From the NCBI GenBank assembly GCA_902548405.1, contig CACCRN010000005.1, positions 1 to 64,000 on the forward strand: 64,000 bases of DNA, given 5' to 3'. Origin of the DNA: an uncultured Pelagibacteraceae bacterium (GTDB lineage Bacteria; Pseudomonadota; Alphaproteobacteria; Pelagibacterales; Pelagibacteraceae). The notes under the pieces are model-generated. The model saw only the letters and a program-made list of their open reading frames with translations. It ran no database searches and was not told the origin of the DNA. Below, in pieces: positions 40,359 through 51,073 of the stretch. Positions within the stretch are counted from its first letter, which is position 1. Every line of letters starts with the position of its first letter. Both the position numbers and the translations under genes were made by a program.

Positions 40359-41240
40359 ATGAATAATATTTTTCTTTTTATAATCACTCTTTTTTGTTGG
40401 TCACCCACCTGGTATCTAATTAAATTTCAATTAGGCTATGTTGATCCACTGGTATCTGTATTTTATAGATTTTTAATAGCTTCATTTATAATCTTTATTT
40501 TTTTAATAATTAAAAAAGAAAAATTACAATTTTCAATTAATCAGCATTTTTGGTTTTTGTTTTTTGGAATTTGCTTGTATTCGGTGAATTATGTTTTCTT
40601 CTATTTGTCTAACACTTATTTAATTAGTGCTTTTCCAGCAATTGTATTTTCAACTGTAGTAATAATGAATATAGTTGGTGAAGCATTCTATTTTAAAAAG
40701 AAACCTTCTATAAAAACTTTAACTGGAGCATCAATTGGTATGCTGGGTATTTTGATCATTTTCAATGATGAAATTTTCAATTTTAGTTTCAGCGAAGGAA
40801 CCCATATAGGATTGTTTCTAGCTTTGATTGGAACATTTAGTGCATCAACAGGTAATATGGTACACCAAAGAAACTTAAATAATAATTTTCCTCCAATACA
40901 AACAATAGCATATGCTATGTTTTATGGTTCAATTGTTACACTGATAATTACAAAATTTAGAGGAACTGAATTATTATTTGAAACTAGTTTTAGCTACATC
41001 TCTTCACTGCTTTATCTTTCAATTTTTGGTTCAATATTTGCTTTTGTATCTTATTTAAAGTTACTTGAAAAAGTTGGACCTGGAAGAGCTGGTTATGTTG
41101 GTGTTGTAATGCCCGTTTTAGCATTAATTATTTCAACAATATTTGAAAATTTAGAATGGCAATATGATCTAATAATGGGTCTTCCAATTTTAATCATTGG
41201 TGCTGTTCTTGTGATAAATCAAAAAATTAGAATTAATTAG
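40359..41240 (+). CDS. DMT family (EamA) transporter
   Basis: FCWSPTWYLIKFQLGYVDPLVSVFYRFLIASFIIF; duplicated EamA repeats. Confidence 0.87.
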   Translation: MNNIFLFIITLFCWSPTWYLIKFQLGYVDPLVSVFYRFLIASFIIFIFLIIKKEKLQFSINQHFWFLFFGICLYSVNYVFFYLSNTYLISAFPAIVFSTVVIMNIVGEAFYFKKKPSIKTLTGASIGMLGILIIFNDEIFNFSFSEGTHIGLFLALIGTFSASTGNMVHQRNLNNNFPPIQTIAYAMFYGSIVTLIITKFRGTELLFETSFSYISSLLYLSIFGSIFAFVSYLKLLEKVGPGRAGYVGVVMPVLALIISTIFENLEWQYDLIMGLPILIIGAVLVINQKIRIN

Positions 41241-42541
41241 ATTTCTGATTTAGCTCTCAAACGTTCATAAACTAATCTAGTTTTTATTCCTAAATTTAAA
41301 AATGGTTGCGGTGGTAACCAAGTAGGTTTATTCCTCGCTTCTATTGTTTTTATTTCACTAGTGCATTCATTAATCGCTTTAAGAGCAATTTGTTCACCAA
41401 ATAAAGTTCCTACACCAATACCTGAACCGTTATAACAACCAGCGGCAAAAATATTATTATCAATTTTTTCAAATATTTGAGAACTATTCCTTGTTCTTGA
41501 TACTATTCCAGACCAAGATGATTTAATTATATCATTAGGTAATTGTGGAAATCTTTTTTGTATTCCAAGTTTCTGATTGAAAGATCTTTTTTTAAGAGTG
41601 GAATTTGACATACCAAATGGATCGTGGACTTCTGCTGTATTTCTTATCAAAATTCTTCTATCTTTTGTCGTTCTAATTGTTGCGCCCATTGGCCTTACAG
41701 GTAGTACACCCCATTCTTTTGGTTCACCAATAGATTTAAATTCTTCATCAGATAAGCTTCTTGTCATGCTCGCAGTTAATGTAATAGGAAAATTATAATT
41801 TGATTTTATCCCTAGTGATTTTAAGAAACCATTCGTAGCAAAAATAATATTTTTTGTTTTAATTTTTCCATTTTTGAAATTACAAAAAATGAAATCTTTA
41901 TTTTTAGTCCAATTTAATAAACAAGAATTTTCATACAAAAAAACATTAGTAGGAAGAGCATCAACCATTGCTCTAACTAATTTTCCTGGATGTATTAGAA
42001 TACCACCCTTTGTGTAAAGTCCGATATTATAAAAACTAGTACCTAATTTTTCAGACAACTCTTTGTTTCCTAATAAACTGTGTTCAAAGCCTAACTTAGA
42101 TAATGTATTTGAAAAATTTTCTAAAATTTTTTTATCTTCAATTTTTGATGAAGCAAAATATTTACCACATTCATTCCAATCACAATCTACTTGATGTTCT
42201 TTAATAAATTTTTTTACTACATCTATTCCTAATGAATAAATATCAGCTTTCTTTTTGTAATTTTGCAATTCTTTATTTGATGTAAAACCATCGTTCAAAG
42301 TTGTATCAACCAAATAACCAGAATTTCTGCCACTAGCACCCTCACCTGCTAGTTGGGCATCTGTTAGTATAATTTTTAAATTTGAATTTATTTGAGCTAA
42401 TTTTCTTGCTGCAGACAGACCTGTGTAACCAGCTCCTATTATTAACCAATCACACTCATCGTTTGATAGAAGAGACTTGATGTTTGTTCTTGGATTAAGG
42501 TCATTAATCCAACTACAGCTATTATCGTTAGTCACTTCCAT
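41237..42541 (-). CDS. FAD-dependent oxidoreductase (DadA/PuuB-like)
   Basis: WLIIGAGYTGLSAARKLAQ; ASGRNSGYL; AAGCYNGSGIGVGTLFGEQIA. Confidence 0.85.
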   Translation of the reverse strand: MEVTNDNSCSWINDLNPRTNIKSLLSNDECDWLIIGAGYTGLSAARKLAQINSNLKIILTDAQLAGEGASGRNSGYLVDTTLNDGFTSNKELQNYKKKADIYSLGIDVVKKFIKEHQVDCDWNECGKYFASSKIEDKKILENFSNTLSKLGFEHSLLGNKELSEKLGTSFYNIGLYTKGGILIHPGKLVRAMVDALPTNVFLYENSCLLNWTKNKDFIFCNFKNGKIKTKNIIFATNGFLKSLGIKSNYNFPITLTASMTRSLSDEEFKSIGEPKEWGVLPVRPMGATIRTTKDRRILIRNTAEVHDPFGMSNSTLKKRSFNQKLGIQKRFPQLPNDIIKSSWSGIVSRTRNSSQIFEKIDNNIFAAGCYNGSGIGVGTLFGEQIALKAINECTSEIKTIEARNKPTWLPPQPFLNLGIKTRLVYERLRAKSEI

Positions 42542-42580
42542 GAAGTGACTTTACGATAATTGATAAATTTTTAAAAGATT

Positions 42581-44365
42581 TTAAGAGTTTAATGAAGGTT
42601 GTTTCTTCATATCTGCTTTGTTGATACCAGCAACTCTTACCGGTTTCTTCATCGCATCTCTTCTAAATGGTTCTCCAAGTTCTTGGTTTAGAATTACTTC
42701 TATAAATGTTGTAATTCCTTTCTTTTGATCTTCACAAGATTGCTTGATTGCATTTGTTGTTTCTTCCATAGTTCTAACGGTTACACCTTTTAAACCACAT
42801 GCATCAGCAACTTTAGCGTAACTTAATTCAGGGTCTAACTCAGTTCCAACAAAATTATTATCAAACCAAAGAGTAGTATTTCTTTTTTCTGCACCCCATT
42901 GATAATTTCTAAAAATTACCATTGTAATTGCAGGCCATTCTTCTCTTGCACATGAGCTCATTTCGTTCATGCTAATTCCAAAAGCGCCATCTCCCGCAAA
43001 ACCAATTACTGGAGTATCAGGGCAACCAATTTTTGCACCTAGTATAGATGGGAATCCATAACCACAAGGTCCGAATAAACCTGGGGCTAAATATTTTCTT
43101 GGTTTTTCAAAAGTTGGGTAAGCATTACCAATTGCGCAGTTATTACCAATATCACTTGAAATAATTACATCATCAGGCATACCAGATTGAATTGCTCTCC
43201 AAGCTTGTCTTGGTGACATTCTGTCTGCATCTCTTTCTCTAGCCTCTTTATTCCAAACTGTTCCCTCATCATCATCTTCATGATCTAAACTTGAAAGTTT
43301 TTGCAACCATGCAGATTTTGTTTGGTGAATTAAATCTTTTCTAGCTTGTCTATCAGTATCTCCAGCGTTTGAAGATAGTTTTGCTAAAATTTGCTCCGCA
43401 ACTAATTTTGCATCACCGCTAATTCCAACTGTTACTTTTTTAGTTAAACCAATTCTATCAGGATTAATATCTACCTGAATGATGTTTGCATTTTTTGGCC
43501 AATAATCAATTCCATATCCTGGTAAAGTTGAAAATGGATTTAGTCTTGTACCTAGTGCTAAAACAACATCAGCTTTTGAAATTAATTCCATTGCAGCTTT
43601 AGAACCATTATAACCTAAAGGTCCTACTGCTAGTGGGTGACTTCCTGGAAAACTATCGTTATGTTGATAACCAGAACATACTGGTGCATCTAATTTTTCA
43701 GCAAGATTTTTAGTAGCATCAATAGCTCCACCAATAACAACACCAGCACCTGAAAGTATTACTGGAAATTTTGCATTAGATAATAAATCAGCAGCTTTAG
43801 AAACAGCGTCGTTACCTCCACCTTGTCTTTCTAATCTTACAATTGGTGGTAAATCAATATCAATAACCTGGCACCAATAGTCTCTTGGAACGTTTATTTG
43901 TGCAGGGGCTGAGCCTCTTATAGCTTTTTCAATTACTCTGTTTAGAACTTCTGCCATTCTTGATGGGTCTCTAACTTCTTCTTGATAACAAACCATGTCT
44001 TTAAACAGGTTCATTTGTTCTACTTCTTGAAAACCACCTTGGCCCATAGTTTTATTTGCAGCTTGTGGTGTTACTAATAATAGAGGTGTGTGATTCCAAT
44101 ATGCAGTTTTAATTGGAGTTACTAGTCCTGTTATTCCTGGTCCGTTTTGTGCAATGACCATAGACATTTTACCTGTAGCTCTTGTGTAACCATCAGCAAT
44201 TAAACCACCATTTGTTTCATGGGCTACATCCCAAAAAGTAATTCCTGCATCAGGAAAAATATCTGATATTGGCATGAAAGCAGAACCGATAATTCCAAAA
44301 GCGTGCTCAATGCCGTGCATTTGTAAAACTTTTACAAAAGCTTCTTCTGTTGTCATTTTTGTCAT
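42581..44365 (-). CDS. xsc: sulfoacetaldehyde acetyltransferase
   Basis: 594 aa ThDP enzyme, MTTEEAFVKVLQMHGIEHAFGIIGSAFMPISDIFPDAGITFWDVAHETNGGLIADGYTRATGKMSM typical of Xsc. Confidence 0.93.
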   Translation of the reverse strand: MTKMTTEEAFVKVLQMHGIEHAFGIIGSAFMPISDIFPDAGITFWDVAHETNGGLIADGYTRATGKMSMVIAQNGPGITGLVTPIKTAYWNHTPLLLVTPQAANKTMGQGGFQEVEQMNLFKDMVCYQEEVRDPSRMAEVLNRVIEKAIRGSAPAQINVPRDYWCQVIDIDLPPIVRLERQGGGNDAVSKAADLLSNAKFPVILSGAGVVIGGAIDATKNLAEKLDAPVCSGYQHNDSFPGSHPLAVGPLGYNGSKAAMELISKADVVLALGTRLNPFSTLPGYGIDYWPKNANIIQVDINPDRIGLTKKVTVGISGDAKLVAEQILAKLSSNAGDTDRQARKDLIHQTKSAWLQKLSSLDHEDDDEGTVWNKEARERDADRMSPRQAWRAIQSGMPDDVIISSDIGNNCAIGNAYPTFEKPRKYLAPGLFGPCGYGFPSILGAKIGCPDTPVIGFAGDGAFGISMNEMSSCAREEWPAITMVIFRNYQWGAEKRNTTLWFDNNFVGTELDPELSYAKVADACGLKGVTVRTMEETTNAIKQSCEDQKKGITTFIEVILNQELGEPFRRDAMKKPVRVAGINKADMKKQPSLNS

Positions 44366-44481
44366 AAGACTAGAACCCCTCTAAAGTATAATTATTAAGA
44401 ATTTATAAAATTCGTTTGTCAATTTTCGCGATTAATATATAAGATTTCATAAATTTCAAACAAACAATTCGACACAACATT

Positions 44482-44766
44482 ATGGCTACAGACATCATTA
44501 TACACGACGAAAAAGACAACGTAGGAGTAGTTGTTATTGAAAAAATCACTCCAAAACAGGACTGCTCTTGCTGGATTATGGAAAATGACAAGACAGTTAA
44601 CATTCAATCTGAAGATGAAATCCCTCTAGGACACAAAATTGCAATGAACGATTTAAATGAAGGTGACACTATTATTAAATACGGTCATGATATTGGTAAA
44701 GTAGTCAAATCAATCAAAAAAGGTGAACACGTACATGTTCACAACGTTAAAACAAAGAAGTGGTAG
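44482..44766 (+). CDS. suyA: (2R)-sulfolactate sulfo-lyase subunit alpha (UxaA N-terminal/SAF domain)
   Basis: 94 aa; [20 protein letters not shown]...[28 protein letters not shown]; followed by suyB. Confidence 0.88.
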   Translation: MATDIIIHDEKDNVGVVVIEKITPKQDCSCWIMENDKTVNIQSEDEIPLGHKIAMNDLNEGDTIIKYGHDIGKVVKSIKKGEHVHVHNVKTKKW

Positions 44767-44770
44767 TAAT

Positions 44771-45937
44771 ATGGAAATCCCAAAAAGTTTTTTAGGTTAT
44801 AAAAGAGAAAATGGCAGAGCTGGAACAAGAAATCATGTAATCATTTTGCCTGTTGATGATATTTCAAATGCTTGTGCAGAAGCTGTCGCAAACAATATTA
44901 AAGGCACAATTGCGTTACCTCACTCGTATGGAAGATTACAGTTTGGTGCTGATTTAGAGTTACATTTTAGAACAATGATAGGTACAGCAAAAAACCCAAA
45001 TGTTGCTGCTGCTATAATTATTGGCATTGAGCCTAAATGGACTAAAAGAATTGTTGATGAAGTGGCAAAAACTGGAAAACCTGTTGAAGGTTTCAGTATT
45101 GAGGGTGCTGGTGACATTGAAACAATCATGAAAGCTTCAAAAAAAGCTCAAGAATTTTCAATGTGGGCTTCTGAAAAACAAAGAGAGGAATGCTCAATAA
45201 GTGATCTTTGGATTTCGGTAAAATGTGGTGAGTCTGACACTACTTCAGGTCTTGCATCTAATCCAACAGTTGGAAATTTAATGGATAAATTAGAGCCATT
45301 AGGAGTTCATTTATGTTTTGGTGAAACTTCAGAACTTACAGGTGCTGAAACAGTTTGTGAAAAAAGAGGTAAAACTCCAGAAGCACAAGAGAAGTTTAAA
45401 AAAACTTGGAATGAATACAATGATTTCATTTTAAAAGAAGCAACAGATGATTTATCAGAAAGTCAACCTACTGCGGGAAATATAGCTGGAGGACTTACTA
45501 CGATTGAAGAAAAAGCATTTGGAAATTTTCAAAAAATAGGATCAAGACAATTCGTAGATGTTTTAACACCTGCCGAAGAACCACAAAAAGGTCCAGGATT
45601 ATATTTTATGGATACTTCTTCAGCTGCAGCAGAATGTGTTACTTTGCAAGCCGCTGGCGGTTTTAATATTCACTTATTCCCAACAGGACAAGGAAATATT
45701 ATTGGAAACCCAATTGAACCAGTTGTAAAATTAACAGCCAATCCATTAACAGCAGTCAGCATGAAAGAACATATCGACTGCGATGTTTCTAAAATTCTTT
45801 CTAGAGAAATGAATTTGGATCAAGCTGGTGATGAACTAATTAAATCAACTATTAGAACAGCTAATGGAAGGTTAACTTGTGCTGAAGCTTTAGGTCATAG
45901 AGAATTTGTAATGACTAAGCTTTACAGAAGTGCTTAA
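44771..45937 (+). CDS. suyB: (2R)-sulfolactate sulfo-lyase subunit beta (UxaA family)
   Basis: 388 aa; [65 protein letters not shown]; start placed at 44771. Confidence 0.88.
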   Translation: MEIPKSFLGYKRENGRAGTRNHVIILPVDDISNACAEAVANNIKGTIALPHSYGRLQFGADLELHFRTMIGTAKNPNVAAAIIIGIEPKWTKRIVDEVAKTGKPVEGFSIEGAGDIETIMKASKKAQEFSMWASEKQREECSISDLWISVKCGESDTTSGLASNPTVGNLMDKLEPLGVHLCFGETSELTGAETVCEKRGKTPEAQEKFKKTWNEYNDFILKEATDDLSESQPTAGNIAGGLTTIEEKAFGNFQKIGSRQFVDVLTPAEEPQKGPGLYFMDTSSAAAECVTLQAAGGFNIHLFPTGQGNIIGNPIEPVVKLTANPLTAVSMKEHIDCDVSKILSREMNLDQAGDELIKSTIRTANGRLTCAEALGHREFVMTKLYRSA

Positions 45938-45953
45938 TTAAAAATCTTACTTT

Positions 45954-47027
45954 ATGGCTAAAAATAAGTACCTGGTACTTTTACCTGGTATTATACTTGC
46001 GTTTGTTCTCTACACATTATCTCAAGGCTTTAATAATATTATTGGTATTGAAATATTAGGATACGAAAAAAGTCCTATATCCACTGCAATGATAGCTATC
46101 CTATTAGGAATGTTCTTTGGAAACATTTTTAAAATAAGAGAAAGTTTCAAAAGGGGTTTAGATTTTACTCAAAAAAATATTTTAAAACTTGGAATAATTT
46201 GTTTAGGTATTCAATTAAAACCTTTTGAGTTTCTTGAATTTGGTGCAATTGCTATTCCTTTAATTGTAATTTGTATTGTAAGTGTATTAGCAGTAATTAA
46301 ACTTTTAATTAAAAAATTAAAAATCCCAACGAGAATGGCTTATTTAATATCAATTGGCAGTACAGTTTGTGGAACAACAGCAATCATGGCAACTGCACCT
46401 GTAATTGGTGCCAAAAAAAATGAGATATCCTATGCAATTGCGAACATCACTTTGTTTGGAATTCTCTCAATGTTGATCTATCCATACTTTGCAAATTTTT
46501 ATTTTAATGGTGAACCACTTCTAATTGGTTTGTTTTTAGGAACTTCTATACATGAAACAGCGCAGGTAGCAGCTGCTGGATTGATCTATGATCAGCAGTT
46601 TAATAGTCCAGAGACTTTAAATGTAGCAACAGTTACTAAACTAATCAGAAATACCTTTTTGATTATTATGATACCCTTGTTTGCGTATCTTTATAATAGA
46701 GGCCAATCTAAAGAAAAAAAATACTCAATAATTAATATTTTTCCCTATTTTGTCCTTGGATTTGTTGCAATGATTATTGTTCGAAATATTGGTGATCAAA
46801 TTTTTATTATAAACAATAGTGAAATTTGGCTTAGCACTGTAGATAACATTAAATCTTTATCAAAAATATTCCTAACAATGGCAATGGCAGCAATTGGTAT
46901 GTCTACTAATTTAAGAGATATAAAAAATATGGGATACAAACCTTTTGTAGTTGGATTTGTGGGAATGGCTACTGTTGGAATTGTTTGTTTAGGGACTATT
47001 GAATTATATCTTTACTTATTTAATTAA
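45954..47027 (+). CDS. YeiH family putative sulfate/sulfite exporter
   Basis: LPGIILAFVLYTLSQGF...SPISTAMIAILLGMFFGN...IGSTVCGTTAIMATAPVIGAKKNEISYAIANIT...GTSIHETAQVAAAG. Confidence 0.87.
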   Translation: MAKNKYLVLLPGIILAFVLYTLSQGFNNIIGIEILGYEKSPISTAMIAILLGMFFGNIFKIRESFKRGLDFTQKNILKLGIICLGIQLKPFEFLEFGAIAIPLIVICIVSVLAVIKLLIKKLKIPTRMAYLISIGSTVCGTTAIMATAPVIGAKKNEISYAIANITLFGILSMLIYPYFANFYFNGEPLLIGLFLGTSIHETAQVAAAGLIYDQQFNSPETLNVATVTKLIRNTFLIIMIPLFAYLYNRGQSKEKKYSIINIFPYFVLGFVAMIIVRNIGDQIFIINNSEIWLSTVDNIKSLSKIFLTMAMAAIGMSTNLRDIKNMGYKPFVVGFVGMATVGIVCLGTIELYLYLFN

Positions 47028-48103
47028 GATTTCATCAACATTTGTTTTTTAAAATTTGAAAAAAATCTTCTTATAAAAGCTGCTGCTACACCTAAAAATA
47101 TTGCAAACATAATTGAAAATAAGCCATAAAAGAATGGCATCTCATTAGAAAAATCTAGAATAAATTGTGAGAAAAAATTTAAATCAGGAATTACAGAAGT
47201 GGTTGTTGAATTTGTATCATGATCTGCAAAAAATGAATCATAAGCAATAGCAATACCAACTGCTAAAATCAAAATAGCCATCAATGCTCGTAATCCTGAG
47301 CTATCAATTTTTTCTCCTAGTTTTTGTCCAATCTGAACACCAATTATTGATCCAATAACAAGTAGAAATACTAAAAGTAAATCAATCGAGCCATAATTAA
47401 ATGAATGCAGGAAAGTAACAATTACACTTACAAAAATAGTAACAAAAAGCGATGTTCCGGGAACAAGTTTAGTTGGCATCTTAATTATATAAATCATTGC
47501 TGGCACTAATATAAATGCTCCACCTATTCCCATTATTGCAGCAATAAAACCAACTACTAAACCAATAACTATTGGGGTAAAAATACTTTCATATAATTTT
47601 GATTTTGGAAATCTCATTCTTAAAGGAAGACCATGGATCCAATAATGAACATGTAATTTTTTTTTAACTAAAATATTTCTTTTAGCTTTATCAATCTCAC
47701 CTAGACTCTCGACTAACATTAAAGATCCAATGATTGCTAAAATATACATGTACGCTAAAGAGATTACGGTATCAATTTTTCCAATACCTTTAAAATAAGA
47801 AAAGGTAAAAATTCCTAATGAGGTACCTATAGCACCGCCAATGACAATCATTAAACCCATTTTGTAATCTAAAGTGTTTTTTAGATAATGTGTTGTTGAA
47901 CCGGAAACTGAAGTAGCTAAGATATTGTTTGCTTCATTTGCAACTGCATAAGCTGGAGGGATACCTAAAAAAATTAAAAAAGGTGTCATTAAAAAACCAC
48001 CACCTACTCCAAACAATCCAGAGAGGACACCAACGATTGCACTTAATATAAGAATTTCTATTGGATTAACAAAAACTTGCGCGATGGGTAAAAATACATC
48101 CAT
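47024..48103 (-). CDS. TauE/SafE family sulfite exporter-like permease
   Basis: LSAIVGVLSGLFGVGGGFLMTPFLIFLGIPPAYAVANEANNILATSVSG; VGFIAAIMGIGGAFILVPAMIYI. Confidence 0.9.
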   Translation of the reverse strand: MDVFLPIAQVFVNPIEILILSAIVGVLSGLFGVGGGFLMTPFLIFLGIPPAYAVANEANNILATSVSGSTTHYLKNTLDYKMGLMIVIGGAIGTSLGIFTFSYFKGIGKIDTVISLAYMYILAIIGSLMLVESLGEIDKAKRNILVKKKLHVHYWIHGLPLRMRFPKSKLYESIFTPIVIGLVVGFIAAIMGIGGAFILVPAMIYIIKMPTKLVPGTSLFVTIFVSVIVTFLHSFNYGSIDLLLVFLLVIGSIIGVQIGQKLGEKIDSSGLRALMAILILAVGIAIAYDSFFADHDTNSTTTSVIPDLNFFSQFILDFSNEMPFFYGLFSIMFAIFLGVAAAFIRRFFSNFKKQMLMKS

Positions 48104-48131
48104 TTAAATAAATAAATTGTTTAAAAACAAC

Positions 48132-48209
48132 TTAGTTAAAAGTAATAAAAGTTCCAACTATAATAACTCCCCAATAAGCAGCTAAACTTAAAAATATACC
48201 TGTTTTCAT
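48132..48209 (-). CDS. possible 25-aa single-TM microprotein
   Basis: Reverse translation MKTGIFLSLAAYWGVIIVGTFITFN; no other support. Confidence 0.3.
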   Translation of the reverse strand: MKTGIFLSLAAYWGVIIVGTFITFN

Positions 48210-48332
48210 TAAAGAAATTTTTAAGCTTGTCAGTTTATTGAAAATTTTTACGTTAGAAAATTGCATTAAGTGCGTCAATACACCCAGAGAACAAATTGTC
48301 AAATATTATTTTAAAAATTAGATAAATTTTTT

Positions 48333-48683
48333 TTAATATATCGTAGCACCAAAAACTTTAACCACATCATCTTCAATACCTAAAACTAACCTTCCCAAAA
48401 ATTCTCCTGGAATTTCTTTATTGGTCTGTTTTATCAGAACGGTTATATGCTCTCCTCTTCTAAGACACCCAAAAGGCTCGAACGTTTCGTGAAGATTAGT
48501 GATAAGCTTGTTGTTAGCCCATTGTTTTCCAAGCTCTACTTCATTGGCTCCAAAGAGCATCTGAGTTGAAAAATCTCTAGTAAATCCACCATAATCTTTA
48601 AGGTTTGACGATTTTACCAGGTTGAACCAAATAGGTTTAGCCAACTCATATATTTCATCATCTTTTTTTGATAAAATATCCAT
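48333..48683 (-). CDS. hypothetical protein encoded next to aprA
   Basis: 116 aa ORF; no recognised domain. Confidence 0.75.
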   Translation of the reverse strand: MDILSKKDDEIYELAKPIWFNLVKSSNLKDYGGFTRDFSTQMLFGANEVELGKQWANNKLITNLHETFEPFGCLRRGEHITVLIKQTNKEIPGEFLGRLVLGIEDDVVKVFGATIY

Positions 48684-48710
48684 AACTTATCTATTTCTAA
48701 TTAAAGTATC

Positions 48711-50570
48711 TTAAGAAGCTTTTTTCTTCTCGTTCTCATCCACGATGTGGTAGACAGGAACCTTCTCCATACTAAATTTACCAGTTTTTGGATCTCTTCT
48801 AGAAACTGTCAGACAATGCCAATTATCATCATCTAGTTTCATATGATCTCCTCTATAATAATATCCTGGCCATCTAGTTTCTTCTCTAAATAAAGTATGT
48901 TCAGTTACACACTGAGAAGTTAAAGCTCTATGTTTCAATTCCCAAGCTCTCATTAATTGGTGATAATCCTCAGCTCCAACATGCTCAAGATCTTCTTGAA
49001 GCCATTCAAGCAATTCAAGACCTCTTTTTAACATATTGCCATTAGTCATATAATTAGATGTAATTCCACCTACATATTCATCCATAATCTTCTGTAGTCT
49101 TTGTAGACCTTGGATTGGTGATATATAGCTAGGAGAAACAGTTCCCCCTGTGATTTCGTTTTGTGCAACAGTGAAGTTTTCAAGTGGTTTGTAAACCATA
49201 GCTTTAAAATCCTCACATTGTTTGTCTGAAACCTTAACTCCTTCAGCTTTTTTATCTTCGATATACTTAACAGCAGCTTTAGCAGCTAATCTACCTTCTG
49301 TGAAAGATCCAGATGAAAACTTATGAGCACTTCCACCCACAGTGTCTCCAGCACCAAATAACCCATCAATTGTAAGCATTCTGTTATAACCCCAGAAATA
49401 TTCTGGTGGAGATAAATCTTCAGGACCACTTACCCAAGCTCCTGAACAAGTAGCGTGTGAACCCATAACATATGGTTCTGAAGTTGTTAATTCAGGGTTT
49501 GTGTATTTAGGATCAATATTTTGAGACGCCCATACTACAGCTTGACCAACAGTCATTCCTAAGAAATTCTCCCAGCCAACTGTTTCTAAGTGTGGATCTT
49601 GGAAAGCTTCAGTTGTAACCATGTGAATTGGTCCACCACCAGCAGCAACTTCTTGTATAAAAGCATGATTTCTTAAACAAGTAGGTGTTGGGTGATGATC
49701 AATATATTCGCCAACTAACTCTTTAGTTTGGTCATACCATTTCTTCTCATAATTTTCCCCATTAGCGTTCTGGGTATACGTTTTTAAGTGTAAGAAATAA
49801 GCTCCAACAGGCCCATAACCATCTTTAAATCTACATAACACAATTCTATTTTCCATTTGTGTCATTTTAGCTCCAGCAGCAATAGGAAGAGCATATGCTG
49901 AACCGTTACTCCAAGGAGCGTACCAAGTTCTACCCATTCCTTCTCCAACTGCTCTTGGTTTGAAGATATGAGAAGCACCACCAGCTGCAACTATTACGGC
50001 TTTTGCTCTAAAAACATGAAAATCACCTGTTCTCATGTTAAAGCCAACCGCTCCACCAATTCTATTATCTTGAGACTCATCCATAAGTAAATGAGTGATC
50101 ATTATTCTATTATAAATTTTGTCAGCAGATTTTTTTGCCGCTTCAGCAACAATAGGTTTGTAACTTTCGCCATGGATCATGATCTGCCATTTACCTTCTC
50201 TTAAATATCTTCCAGTTTGTTCATTTTTCATCATTGGAAGACCCCATTCATCAAACATGTGAACAGTAGAGTCTACGTGTCTAGCCATGTCATAACCTAA
50301 ATCTTCTCTAACCATTCCCATTAAGTCATTTCTTGCATATCTAACGTGGTCTTCAGGTTGATTTTCTCCCCATTGCATTCCCATGTAACAATTGATTGCA
50401 TAAAGACCTTGAGCAACAGCTCCACTTCTATCTATGTTTGCTTTTTCCACACAAACAATTTTCATATCTCTTCCCCAGTGTCTAGCTTCGAACGTAGCAC
50501 CCGTTCCAGCCATACCACCACCAACAACTAATATATCGCAATCCTCGTAATGTGTCTTATGTCTAGCCAT
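48711..50570 (-). CDS. aprA: adenylylsulfate reductase subunit alpha
   Basis: CDILVVGGGMAGTGATFEARHWGRDMKIVCVEKANIDRSGAVAQGLYAINCYMG...; followed by aprB. Confidence 0.96.
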   Translation of the reverse strand: MARHKTHYEDCDILVVGGGMAGTGATFEARHWGRDMKIVCVEKANIDRSGAVAQGLYAINCYMGMQWGENQPEDHVRYARNDLMGMVREDLGYDMARHVDSTVHMFDEWGLPMMKNEQTGRYLREGKWQIMIHGESYKPIVAEAAKKSADKIYNRIMITHLLMDESQDNRIGGAVGFNMRTGDFHVFRAKAVIVAAGGASHIFKPRAVGEGMGRTWYAPWSNGSAYALPIAAGAKMTQMENRIVLCRFKDGYGPVGAYFLHLKTYTQNANGENYEKKWYDQTKELVGEYIDHHPTPTCLRNHAFIQEVAAGGGPIHMVTTEAFQDPHLETVGWENFLGMTVGQAVVWASQNIDPKYTNPELTTSEPYVMGSHATCSGAWVSGPEDLSPPEYFWGYNRMLTIDGLFGAGDTVGGSAHKFSSGSFTEGRLAAKAAVKYIEDKKAEGVKVSDKQCEDFKAMVYKPLENFTVAQNEITGGTVSPSYISPIQGLQRLQKIMDEYVGGITSNYMTNGNMLKRGLELLEWLQEDLEHVGAEDYHQLMRAWELKHRALTSQCVTEHTLFREETRWPGYYYRGDHMKLDDDNWHCLTVSRRDPKTGKFSMEKVPVYHIVDENEKKKAS

Positions 50571-51040
50571 TAGTAGTAAACTCCTTTTTTAAACGACTCC
50601 TTTGGAACTGATGGTAATTCACCATCAATATTTAAACCTTCTGGCTCAGTGTAAAGTCTTTGTGAATTAATCTCACCTTGGTTTGGTTTGTCGCCTTCAG
50701 CAAGTTTTGGAATAAATTTACCCCATGGTTTTGTAGTAATCGGAGAAACAAAGTTTTTCTCTGTTCCATTTCTAAATTTGATCTTCCATGAGATTGTTCC
50801 TTTTTCTTCTTCTCTTCTAACTCTAACGCTATGACCCATAGGAGCAAAATCAGCATAGCCTCTTACATCAATTGCATGATTTGGGCATGCTTTTACACAT
50901 GAATAACATTCCCAACAAAAGTTAGGTTCAATATTTTTTGCACGTCTGATATTTTCATCTATGTGCATAATATCTGATGGACAAATATCCACACAGTGAC
51001 CACAGCCATCACATCTTGTCATGTATACGAAAGTTGACAT
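50570..51040 (-). CDS. aprB: adenylylsulfate reductase subunit beta
   Basis: MTRCDGCGHCVDICPSDIMHID and CWECYSCVKACPNHAIDVRGYADFAPMG. Confidence 0.96.
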   Translation of the reverse strand: MSTFVYMTRCDGCGHCVDICPSDIMHIDENIRRAKNIEPNFCWECYSCVKACPNHAIDVRGYADFAPMGHSVRVRREEEKGTISWKIKFRNGTEKNFVSPITTKPWGKFIPKLAEGDKPNQGEINSQRLYTEPEGLNIDGELPSVPKESFKKGVYY

Positions 51041-51073
51041 AATTATTTATTCTCCTTTTTTAATTTCATCATA

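Noticed and set aside
48210-48267. In-frame upstream extension of the 25-aa microprotein (MQFSNVKIF...)
   Set aside because: On re-reading, the frame stops after MQFSNVKIFQ; it does not join the downstream ORF.
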